This document shows, in pieces, positions 7,858 through 15,396 of a stretch of 42,738 nt of DNA. Positions within the stretch are counted from its first letter, which is position 1; every line of letters begins with the position of its first letter. The position numbers and the translations under genes were made by a program. This DNA is from Variovorax sp. CF313 (GTDB lineage Bacteria > Pseudomonadota > Gammaproteobacteria > Burkholderiales > Burkholderiaceae_C): contig NZ_AKIW01000024.1 of NCBI RefSeq assembly GCF_000282635.1, positions 1-42,738 on the forward strand, given 5' to 3'. Under the pieces are notes generated by a model, which saw nothing but the letters and a program-made list of their open reading frames with translations, was not told where the DNA came from and searched no databases.

Positions 7858-10203
7858 ATGGCCGATCACAAGTTCAGCATCCAGGGCGATTCGCCCGTCG
7901 TCGACAAGCTCATGTTCTGGCGCATCGCGGGCCATGAGGTGCTCGCGCGCCCCTCGGCCTACGAACTCACCGTGCTGACCGACAACGAAAGCATCGATGC
8001 CGCGGACATACTGGGCCGCTCCTTCGATGTCGTGATCGAGTTCGCCGATGCCGACGGCGACGCTCATAAGCGGCACTGCCAGGGGCATGCCGTGCGCTTC
8101 ACGCGCGTGTCGCAGAGCGGGCGCTTTCTCGAGTACCGCATCAGCCTGCGCTCGTGGTTCTGGCTGCTGAGCAAGCGCGTCAACGCGCGCATCCTGCAGA
8201 ACAAGCCGGTACTGGATGTGATCGACGCCGTGCTGGACGACGGCCCCATCGGCAGCCTCAAGAAGATCAAGGCCGGCGGCGTGGTCGGGCGCCATGAACC
8301 CCACGTCTACTGCGTGCAATACCGGGAGAGCGACTACCAGTTCCTTTCGCGCCTTCTGGAAGAAGAGGGCATCTACTACTGGTTCGACGCGCACGACGCG
8401 CCCGGCACCCTGCATCTGTCGGACGCCAGCACACTGGCGCACGAGAAACTGCCGGTTGCCGACACGCTGAACCATGTCGAGCGCGGCGCGTCGGAGGGGC
8501 GTTTCAACGAAATCACGCGCTGGGTCAGCTCGCGGCAGTTCGATTCGGGCAAATTCGCGTCGCGCGATCGCGACTTCAAGGTCATCAGCAAGCAGCTGGA
8601 CGCGGACAAGGGCGACCCCGACACGCATGAGCTGTCCGACCTGGAAGTGTTCGAGTTCCCGGGCGGCTATCAGTCGGGCGACGACACCGACAACCTCGCG
8701 CAGCTGCGGCTCGACGAGCTGGTCGGCCGGCGGCAACGCCACTGGGCACTGACCGGCTGGCCCGACGTGACCGCCGGGCGCAGCTTCTCGTTCAAGGGCG
8801 ACCCCGACGGCAAGCGCGACGGCGACTACCTGATCGCGGCCTGTACCTTCGTCGCGAGCCACCCCGGCTACGAGGGCGCGAACTTTCCCGAGGGCCAGCG
8901 GCCGATCGACAGCGTGCTGCACGAGGTGCTGGCCGACGACCCCGTCAACGCCGGGCTGGGCGAGCTGGTGAGCGACCTGATCGCCGAGACGCCGGCGCTG
9001 CGCACCGGCCAGCGCGCGAGCAGCAGCTTTCTGCTCACGCTCATTCCGTTGAACACGCCCTGGCGCCCGCCGCGCCTGACGCCGCGCGTGACCATGCCCG
9101 GACCCCAGAGCGCCATCGTCACGGGCCGCAGCGGCGAGCAGATCTGGACCGAGGAGCACGGCCGCGTGAAGGTGCAGTTCCACTGGGACCGCTACGGCAA
9201 GAACGACGAGAACAGCTCGTGCTGGGTGCGCGTGTCGCATCCCTGGGCCGGCAAGAGCTGGGGCGCGATCAGCATTCCGCGCATCGGCCAGGAAGTGATC
9301 GTCGACTTTCTCGACGGCGACCCCGACCAGCCCATCGTCATCGGGCGCTTCTACAACGGCGAGTCGATGGCGCCCTTCGGCCTGCCGGCAGGTGCCGTGG
9401 TGAGCGGCATCAAGTCGAATACACACAAGGGCAAGGGCTACAACGAGCTGTCGATGGACGACACCGCCGGCAAGGAGAAGGTGACCATCCACGGCCAGTA
9501 CGACATGAACACCACGGTCGAGAACAACCAGACGACCACTGTGCACAACAGCCGCACCGACACCATCGACGTGGACGACTCGGAAAGCGTGGGCAACAAC
9601 CAGAAGCAGCACGTGGGCGTCAATCAGACCGTGTCGATCGGCGCCAACCGAAGCGAGACCGTGGGCGGCACCGAGACCATCGTCATCACGGGCCACCGCA
9701 CCGAAACGGTCAACGGCGGCGAGACCGTGACGGTCAACGGCGGGCGCAGCCACACAGTCAACGGCATGCAGACCACCACCATCTCGGTGGCCGAGGCGCA
9801 CACCGTGGGGGCGGGCCGGATGCACAGCGTGGGCGCGGGCGAAGCCATCAACGTGGGGGGCGTGCAGACCGTCAGCGTTGGCGGTGCACAGATGGTGAGC
9901 GTGGGCGGCGTGCAGAAAGTGAACGTGGGCGCGCTGCAATCGATCAGCGTGGGCGGCCCGCACAAGCTGTCGGCGGCGGTGATCGCCGAGACATCGAAGG
10001 GGCCGATCAAGATCAAGGCGGGCGCGATCTGCATGGTCGAGGCGCCCACCATCATGCTCAAGGCGGGTGGCAGCAAGATCGTCATGAATGCCAGCGGCAT
10101 CACCATCAAGGGCGCCAAGATCACCATCAAGGCCGACGGCACTGCATCGTTCAAGGCCGGGGGCTCGATCAAGATCAAGGGCTCCAACCTGGGGGAGGAC
10201 TGA
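7858..10203 (+). CDS. vgrG: T6SS spike protein VgrG (VgrG2) with periodic beta-helix
   Basis: This is the second VgrG, 781 residues from ATG 7858. That ATG is preferred over GTG 7849 because GAGGGA lies 9 nt before it and the N-terminus then aligns with VgrG1 (MADHKF / MADNEF). The gp27-like part, OB-fold (WVRVSHPWAGKSWG, GRFYNGE) and neck match VgrG1 closely. From about residue 550 the proteins diverge. VgrG2 has a regular run of roughly 7-8-residue repeats of the type VSVGGxQ / TVNGG (about 595-705), typical of the trimeric VgrG needle, and no added C-terminal domain. A DUF6484 gene follows 3 nt after the stop. It is probably the carrier for the VRR-NUC effector downstream. Confidence 0.95.
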   Translation: MADHKFSIQGDSPVVDKLMFWRIAGHEVLARPSAYELTVLTDNESIDAADILGRSFDVVIEFADADGDAHKRHCQGHAVRFTRVSQSGRFLEYRISLRSWFWLLSKRVNARILQNKPVLDVIDAVLDDGPIGSLKKIKAGGVVGRHEPHVYCVQYRESDYQFLSRLLEEEGIYYWFDAHDAPGTLHLSDASTLAHEKLPVADTLNHVERGASEGRFNEITRWVSSRQFDSGKFASRDRDFKVISKQLDADKGDPDTHELSDLEVFEFPGGYQSGDDTDNLAQLRLDELVGRRQRHWALTGWPDVTAGRSFSFKGDPDGKRDGDYLIAACTFVASHPGYEGANFPEGQRPIDSVLHEVLADDPVNAGLGELVSDLIAETPALRTGQRASSSFLLTLIPLNTPWRPPRLTPRVTMPGPQSAIVTGRSGEQIWTEEHGRVKVQFHWDRYGKNDENSSCWVRVSHPWAGKSWGAISIPRIGQEVIVDFLDGDPDQPIVIGRFYNGESMAPFGLPAGAVVSGIKSNTHKGKGYNELSMDDTAGKEKVTIHGQYDMNTTVENNQTTTVHNSRTDTIDVDDSESVGNNQKQHVGVNQTVSIGANRSETVGGTETIVITGHRTETVNGGETVTVNGGRSHTVNGMQTTTISVAEAHTVGAGRMHSVGAGEAINVGGVQTVSVGGAQMVSVGGVQKVNVGALQSISVGGPHKLSAAVIAETSKGPIKIKAGAICMVEAPTIMLKAGGSKIVMNASGITIKGAKITIKADGTASFKAGGSIKIKGSNLGED

Positions 10204-10206
10204 GCC

Positions 10207-10680
10207 GTGGAAGACCACACCGATCTCCAGAGCGCGCGCAGCGTGCTGCACAGCGTGGCGGCCTGGTCGAAACTGTCGGGCCAGGGCGTGGCGGTGGCCG
10301 CCTTCGCGGGCTTCGATGCCGAGGGGCGCTTCTTGGTCACGCTGGGCGACGGCATGGCGCCGGTGCAGGCGCTGTCGACCGTGGGGCTGGCACCCGGCGA
10401 TGCGGGCGCAGCCATCGTCGTGGCCTTCGAGCAGGGCGAGGTGCGGCATCCCGTCATCGTCGGGCGCTTGCAGCCGCCACGCAGCGGAACACCGGTGCTC
10501 GATGCACGCGTGGACGGCGAACGCGTCGTGCTGCAGGCGCGCGAGCGCATCGAGCTGCGCTGCGGGGAGGCCAGCATCGTGCTCACGCGCTCGGGCAAGG
10601 TGCTGATCAACGGCAACTACGTGCTCTCTCGCTCGCGCGGCGCCAACCGCGTCAAGGGCGCGTACGTCGGCATCAACTGA
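10207..10680 (+). CDS. DUF6484 domain protein
   Basis: This 157-residue protein starts at GTG 10207, 3 nt after vgrG2, with the GGGGGAGGAC of the vgrG2 end as its ribosome binding site. It resembles DUF6484, a small family next to vgrG and DUF2169 genes. The first half looks like a beta barrel (GFDAEGRFLVTLGDG...VVAFEQGEVRHPVIVGRL, close in pattern to the VgrG OB-fold end). The last ~60 residues (RVVLQARERIELRCG...GKVLINGNYVLSRSRG) resemble a stub of VgrG beta-helix. It may be an adaptor analogous to the DUF3540 protein of the first unit; that role is inference. Confidence 0.72.
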   Translation: MEDHTDLQSARSVLHSVAAWSKLSGQGVAVAAFAGFDAEGRFLVTLGDGMAPVQALSTVGLAPGDAGAAIVVAFEQGEVRHPVIVGRLQPPRSGTPVLDARVDGERVVLQARERIELRCGEASIVLTRSGKVLINGNYVLSRSRGANRVKGAYVGIN

Positions 10681-10691
10681 AGAGGCGTGCC

Positions 10692-11741
10692 ATGTGGCAG
10701 CTCGACAACCGCACACCCTACGCCGCCGAACGCACCTGGGTGCGCGACCGCGACGGGGCGGAGATCTGGCTCGTGGCTGTGAAGTGCAGCTTCGACATTT
10801 CGCTCGATGGCGAGACGAGCATCGCGCCCCAACAGCCGCCCGTGGCGCAGGCACCCGTCTTCATCGACGAGTCCGCGCTCCAGCCGAGCCTGCTCTACGA
10901 GATGGACCTGGTGCGCACCAAGCAGACGACCGACGTGCTGCTGATCGGCCATGCGCATGCGCCCGGTGGCGTGCCGGTGACGCAGATCGACGTGGGCATG
11001 CGCGTCGGTCCTGTCGCCAAGCGGCTGCGCGTGACGGGCGACCGCGTGTGGCTGGGCGGCTCACCGTCGGAGCCCGAACCCTTCAGCACCATGCCGCTGG
11101 TGTGGGAGCGCGCATACGGCGGTGTCGATCCATGGACGCGCGATGCGCCGAATCCGCAGTTCGACGTGCGCAACCCCGTGGGCACCGGCTTCGCGCTCGA
11201 GGCCGCGCATGCGGAGGGCATGCGGCTGCCGAACATCGAGTACCCGGATCAATGCGTGCGGACGTGGAATGACCGGCCGGAGCCCGCGGGGTTTGGGCCG
11301 CTGTGCAACCACTGGCAGCCGCGGGCGGGGTTCGCGGGGACGTATGACGAAGCGTGGCAGCGAGATCGGTTGCCGCTGCTGCCGGTGGACTTAGATGATC
11401 GGCATTACCAGAGTGCGCCTGTGGACCAGCAGGCGCCGCAGTTTCTGCGGGGTGGCGAGCCGGTAGTGCTGATTCATTTGTCGCCGCATGCGGCGCAGCT
11501 GAGCTTCGAACTGCCGAGGGTGGTGCTGGGACTGGAAACTTTCTTTTCGAATGGCGCGCGCCAGCGGCACGAGCCGCCGCGCCTGCACACGGTGATCGTT
11601 GAGCCCGATGCGGCGCGTGTGTCGCTGGTGTGGCATAGCGCGTTGCCCTGTCACCCCAAGGTCCACAAGCTGGAGAAGACGCGCGTTTACGAAAAGCAGC
11701 TAGTTCGCCTGGGCGAGACACCTTCAGAGGATTTCGCATGA
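10692..11741 (+). CDS. DUF2169 domain protein (T6SS adaptor family)
   Basis: This 349-residue protein is DUF2169 over nearly its whole length (WQLDNRTPYAAERTWVRDRDGAEIWLVAVKCSFDI; PLVWERAYGGVDPW). It lacks the pentapeptide repeats fused to the first DUF2169 protein. The true start is ATG 10692 after GAGGCGTGCC; the longer open frame upstream overlaps vgrG2. Its last codons overlap the ketosynthase-like gene by 4 nt (ATGA), so the two products are probably made together. DUF2169 proteins are linked to loading PAAR-type effectors on VgrG, and its likely client here is the DUF4150-nuclease protein two genes on. Confidence 0.87.
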   Translation: MWQLDNRTPYAAERTWVRDRDGAEIWLVAVKCSFDISLDGETSIAPQQPPVAQAPVFIDESALQPSLLYEMDLVRTKQTTDVLLIGHAHAPGGVPVTQIDVGMRVGPVAKRLRVTGDRVWLGGSPSEPEPFSTMPLVWERAYGGVDPWTRDAPNPQFDVRNPVGTGFALEAAHAEGMRLPNIEYPDQCVRTWNDRPEPAGFGPLCNHWQPRAGFAGTYDEAWQRDRLPLLPVDLDDRHYQSAPVDQQAPQFLRGGEPVVLIHLSPHAAQLSFELPRVVLGLETFFSNGARQRHEPPRLHTVIVEPDAARVSLVWHSALPCHPKVHKLEKTRVYEKQLVRLGETPSEDFA

Positions 11742-12802
11742 GCGGCGACGGATTGCGCATCGTAGGCTTGGGCGGTTGCACGCCGGTGGGGCGCGATGTT
11801 TTCGCGAGCGCTGCCGCGGTACGCGCAGGAGTCTGCGGTTTCGGCGAGCATCCGTTCGTGATCGATACCGCCGGTGAACCGATGCGCGTGGCCCGCGCAG
11901 CCTGGATCGATGCATCGGCTGGCGTTGCAGACCGTTGTGCCGCGCTGCTGCTGCCGGCTATCGACGGTGCGCTGCGAGTGCTATCCACGGCCGACGACGT
12001 ATCGGTGCGATGCGGTCTCGCGCTGGCGCTGCCGCCCACGCGTCCGGGCCGGCCCCACGACCTGGCCGGTTCTTTGTTGGCGTGGGTGTCGCGCCGATAT
12101 CCCGGGCGCTTCGGTACCGCGCGGGCCTTTGAAGCGGGCCACGCTGGCGGACATCTCGCGCTCGAGGCGGCCGTGCAAGACTGCTTTGCTGGTGCCGTCG
12201 ACGTGTGCCTCGTCTGCGGCGTCGATTCCACCCTGGCACCAGAGACGCTCGAATGGATTGAGGCATGCGGGCAACTCCACGGCGGAGGTGCCGACAACAA
12301 TGCATGGGGCTTCGTGCCTGGCGAGGCGGCTGGCGCGCTGCTGCTGGCTTCGCGGGACTTCGCGCGAGCGCGGCAGCTCGACGCCTGGGGTGAAGTGGTG
12401 GGGATTGGCGTCGCCCAGGAAGCCCATCTCATCGGGACCGGTGAGGTGTGCGTGGGCGATGGCCTGAGCGAGGCCTTCGAACGGGCGCTCGGGCGATTGC
12501 CCCCGGAGGAATGCGTACACAACGTTTTCTGCGACCTCAACGGCGAACCCTATCGTGCCGACGAGTACGGCTTCACGGTGCTGCGAAAGGGTGATCGCTT
12601 CCGAGCGGCCAGCGATTTCGTCGCCCCGGCCGACTGCTGGGGTGATATCGGCGCAGCAGGCGTTCCGTTGCACATTGCCATCGCCGCGATCTGCCATCGC
12701 AAGCGCTACGGCAAGGGGCGATGGTCGATGGTGTGGGCCAGTTCCGCGTCGGGCGAGCGGGGTGCCGCATTGATCTGCGCGATGGACTTCGGCGAGGAAT
12801 GA
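11738..12802 (+). CDS. Beta-ketoacyl-synthase-like (thiolase-fold) protein lacking catalytic residues
   Basis: This 354-residue protein has the layout of a ketoacyl-ACP synthase: N-terminal IVGLGGCTPVG, a nucleophile-elbow region at about 134-148 (FEAGHAGGHLALEAA), then FVPGEAAGALLL. Aligned by eye with the family, the nucleophile Cys is Gly (AGHAGGH where AC-x-x-G-x-H is usual). The HGTGT loop is replaced by DLNGEPYRADEY, and the GH of the second His motif is GD (CWGDIGAAG). All three of the Cys-His-His triad appear lost, so it is probably not an acyl-condensing enzyme. It sits between DUF2169 (4-nt overlap) and the effector gene (3-nt gap). A structural, chaperone or scaffold role in effector loading is inference. 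Confidence 0.8.
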   Translation: MSGDGLRIVGLGGCTPVGRDVFASAAAVRAGVCGFGEHPFVIDTAGEPMRVARAAWIDASAGVADRCAALLLPAIDGALRVLSTADDVSVRCGLALALPPTRPGRPHDLAGSLLAWVSRRYPGRFGTARAFEAGHAGGHLALEAAVQDCFAGAVDVCLVCGVDSTLAPETLEWIEACGQLHGGGADNNAWGFVPGEAAGALLLASRDFARARQLDAWGEVVGIGVAQEAHLIGTGEVCVGDGLSEAFERALGRLPPEECVHNVFCDLNGEPYRADEYGFTVLRKGDRFRAASDFVAPADCWGDIGAAGVPLHIAIAAICHRKRYGKGRWSMVWASSASGERGAALICAMDFGEE

Positions 12803-12805
12803 ATC

Positions 12806-13738
12806 ATGCCGGTCTCCATCAGGGTCAACGGCACGAGCCTGTCGCTAGTTCACAAGTTCAGCACAGGTGTCAGCATCGCGACCATTCCCGATGTCTGCAA
12901 GACCCCGAGCCCAGGCGGGCCGGTGCCGGTACCCTACCCCAACATCGCGAACTCGATCACGCTAAGCAACGGCACCTCCACCGTCAAAGGCGACAAGGCG
13001 ATGGCCGCCAACAAGGGCTCGAAATTCGCGCTCTCGAACGGCGACAACGCGGGCGTGGCCGGTGGCGTGAAGTCCAGCACCTTCATGAAGGAGGCGACAT
13101 GGATTCTCTATTCCTTCGACGTGAAGATGGACGGCAAGAACGCTACCCGCCTTACGGACAAGATGTTCCACAACGCGGAGAACGCCGCCAACCTAGGCGG
13201 TGTGCTGCAGAACCCAGTGATCGTCGCAGCATTGGGGCAGGAACTCGGGGATCAAATCTGCACTGCCATCTGCGATACGCGTGACGAAGCGGACGAGGGC
13301 ACGATCCCGTCGAAGAAATACCCAACCCTCCAGTCCCGCGTGGCGAGCAAGCTCAGTAGCGGATTTCCACTCTACAAGCCGAAGAAGCTCGACCTGTTCG
13401 TCGAGATGACCTGGAAGATCGCCAAGCGAGTCGGCGGCACTTTCGTCGGCATCATGTCGGAAGGGCGGGCGTTGTCGAATGGCTTGCCGGCACCGGGTTC
13501 GTTGTTTCGCGGGCTGGCGGCTGGACGCGGTGCGCCGGGCACTACTTTTCGGCCTGATTTCACGGTCTTGAAGGATGCGGCCAAGCCGGCGAATTTCGAC
13601 AACGTCAAGAGTTTCGTCGAAGTCAAGTTCAAGGGCGACACGCCCACGGCCAATCAACAACTGGCCAAGGAGCGGCTGGGGGCGAAGAATGCGGGCAAAT
13701 ACCAGCAGATCGAAGAATCGGACTGCGCTTGCGATTGA
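12806..13738 (+). CDS. Probable T6SS DNase effector: DUF4150 PAAR-like domain + VRR-NUC domain
   Basis: This is a 310-residue protein. Residues about 10-130 are a DUF4150 tip domain (VPYPNIANS, LSNGDNAGVAGG, similar to the tip at 7388). A linker of about 130-240 follows. Residues about 245-305 have the VRR-NUC pattern of the PD-(D/E)xK nucleases: R249-P250-D251, then E272-V-K274 in FVEVKFKGD, then Gln284/285 in a helix. A tip domain fused to a nuclease is a typical specialised T6SS effector, so it is expected to ride on VgrG2 and cut DNA in the target cell. It ends unusually in SDCACD. The immunity candidate starts 30 nt downstream. The domain calls are read from motifs; nuclease activity is inference. 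Confidence 0.83.
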   Translation: MPVSIRVNGTSLSLVHKFSTGVSIATIPDVCKTPSPGGPVPVPYPNIANSITLSNGTSTVKGDKAMAANKGSKFALSNGDNAGVAGGVKSSTFMKEATWILYSFDVKMDGKNATRLTDKMFHNAENAANLGGVLQNPVIVAALGQELGDQICTAICDTRDEADEGTIPSKKYPTLQSRVASKLSSGFPLYKPKKLDLFVEMTWKIAKRVGGTFVGIMSEGRALSNGLPAPGSLFRGLAAGRGAPGTTFRPDFTVLKDAAKPANFDNVKSFVEVKFKGDTPTANQQLAKERLGAKNAGKYQQIEESDCACD

Positions 13739-13768
13739 ATGCGGTCCACCTATGCAAGGAAGCAAAGA

Positions 13769-14710
13769 ATGAACGACACGATCCTTGGCGACGGCGCCAG
13801 CACGGCCATGCATTTTCGACCGTGTCTTGAAATCCTGGTGTTCTGCACCGTCCCTCGCGCCGCGTTGGCGCCTCAGTTCATAGAGTTTCACCGTGCCTTC
13901 TGCGAACATCACGGTCAGGCACTCGGCTGGTACAAGACCAACGTAATGAAGACTGCGAAGCGTCTCGTCGGTCCCGCCAATGATCAGGTGGCACAGATGT
14001 TGGGTGACAGGAAGGCGCTCGCGAGCTACCTGCTCGGGGTGGAGCAGCACTCCGGTGCGAGCGCGGCCGACTATGCGTTGCCGTCGTTTCAGTTTTTTTC
14101 CGAGGAAGACCTGAGCGACCCTGACGACCGCGTGGTGCGGCACATGCTGCGCATATGCCTCCCGCTCGACGAAGCCAATGTGCCCGATCGAACAGTCGAA
14201 CGAGTGCTGGGCCTGCTGGCACTGGTTGATTTCGACTCCGGTTATGGCGGATTCTCCTACTACTGGAACACCGGTGATGGCGAGGCAGAGCGCGAGCTCG
14301 AACGCGCCAACCGGGGATGGCTTACGCGTTATCCGGGGCTCGCCTACGGCAAGCCACTCGGTCTTTTCAGCTTTGCCGACCTGGGCATTCTCGGAGTGAG
14401 CTGGTTGACCTTTCTCGGCAAGGCCCGCGCTGCGGAAATGGGGGGCATCAACGCGCTGGCCTCGGCATTGCCGCCTCCGATCAATGTGCAGGCCATTGCA
14501 AACGATCGCGGCTTGCTGATCCGTGCCAGCACGCAACCTGAGCTGGGTGATGTCAATCGGGGGCACGCGTTGCCGGCGTATCAAGCGGTCGGCAAGGTGC
14601 TCGCGCCGCTGCGCGTGCCGGATGACTGGATCGATAACCTGCTCGTCACTGGCATGACGCCCGAAGAATCACAAGCGTGGTACGCGCGATTCTTCGGCGA
14701 AGAGGATTGA
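13769..14710 (+). CDS. DUF3396 (type VI immunity family) protein, probable immunity to the VRR-NUC effector
   Basis: This 313-residue cytoplasmic protein belongs by appearance to DUF3396, a family containing immunity proteins of T6SS VRR-NUC effectors. Supporting features are LEILVFCTVPRA, the GYGGFSYYWNTGD segment and RYPGLAYGKPLG. ATG 13769 is chosen because AAGGA lies 8 nt upstream; an in-frame ATG at 13739 lacks a ribosome site and overlaps the effector stop region. It has no signal peptide, as expected if the toxin acts on DNA in the cytoplasm. Its bases look less GC-rich than the vgrG genes, in keeping with the usual faster turnover of effector-immunity modules. Which effector it neutralises is inferred from adjacency. 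Confidence 0.8.
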   Translation: MNDTILGDGASTAMHFRPCLEILVFCTVPRAALAPQFIEFHRAFCEHHGQALGWYKTNVMKTAKRLVGPANDQVAQMLGDRKALASYLLGVEQHSGASAADYALPSFQFFSEEDLSDPDDRVVRHMLRICLPLDEANVPDRTVERVLGLLALVDFDSGYGGFSYYWNTGDGEAERELERANRGWLTRYPGLAYGKPLGLFSFADLGILGVSWLTFLGKARAAEMGGINALASALPPPINVQAIANDRGLLIRASTQPELGDVNRGHALPAYQAVGKVLAPLRVPDDWIDNLLVTGMTPEESQAWYARFFGEED

Positions 14711-14715
14711 GCCGC

Positions 14716-15396
14716 ATGCTGACCTTCTCCGTGGCTACCCGCGCCGATGCTGCCGTCGTCGTGCTCGACTTCGTGCGCGTCGTCGCGCGCGACTTCGCCC
14801 GCGCGATGCAGTTGGGCTTCTTCGGCCCCGGTGTCGCGGCGGTGCCGGTAGTTGTGCAGCTGGCGTCGCCCACGCTGGTGCTGGTGCACATGCATACCGA
14901 TGCAATTCATCCGGCGGTGCTGCGAATTTTGCGCGGCATGTGCGAATGGGGACGGCTTGCGCGCGATTTGCCGTTGCGATGGCTCGGCCCAGCCGGGCAA
15001 CAGGCCGGGGCAACGGCGATCGGTGAAGCTGCCTCGGCTCTCGCAGCCAAACCGCAGCAAGCGTTCATGCTGCAACGTCCCGACTTCGTGGGTTTCGGCG
15101 AACAACTGGTGGTCGTGCTTAACCTGGATGCGCCACCCGATGAGCAGCAATCAGACCTGCTCGATGCAGGCTTCGAATGCTGGATCGCGCTTATGCAAGG
15201 CGGCCTGCCGCCGGAACCGTACCTGCCGGGTGAATCCACCGTTGGCGCCACGCAGACGATGCGGATCGGCAGTACCACCTGCCAATGGTTTCTCGAAGGC
15301 GTGATAGCTCATGAGGCCTGCCTCGACCTGCTTACCCACTTCCTCGTGGCGCATGCCGACGCATTGCGGATTCGCGACGTGGAGATCGAAGTATGA
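14716..15396 (+). CDS. Hypothetical protein, T6SS effector-immunity neighbourhood
   Basis: I do not recognise this 226-residue protein. The ATG at 14716 lies 5 nt after the immunity gene and its stop overlaps the next start by 4 nt (ATGA), so it is in the same transcript. It has no signal peptide or clear membrane segment. The sequence alternates hydrophobic strands (AAVPVVVQLASPTLVLVHMHT; FGEQLVVVLNLDA) with Ala-rich helices, suggesting an alpha/beta fold. Its position between a DUF3396 immunity gene and a TIGR02270 gene allows a second immunity protein, an effector chaperone or a sheath/spike accessory. I see no motif that decides between them. Confidence 0.7.
   Translation: MLTFSVATRADAAVVVLDFVRVVARDFARAMQLGFFGPGVAAVPVVVQLASPTLVLVHMHTDAIHPAVLRILRGMCEWGRLARDLPLRWLGPAGQQAGATAIGEAASALAAKPQQAFMLQRPDFVGFGEQLVVVLNLDAPPDEQQSDLLDAGFECWIALMQGGLPPEPYLPGESTVGATQTMRIGSTTCQWFLEGVIAHEACLDLLTHFLVAHADALRIRDVEIEV

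Noticed and set aside
9640..9975. CRISPR-like array
   Set aside because: The repeats are in-frame coding units of the VgrG needle with no unique spacers.
7798..10854. 1018-codon minus frame opposite vgrG2
   Set aside because: It is antisense to clear VgrG coding; its His/Asp/Val-rich low-complexity text mirrors the repeat region.
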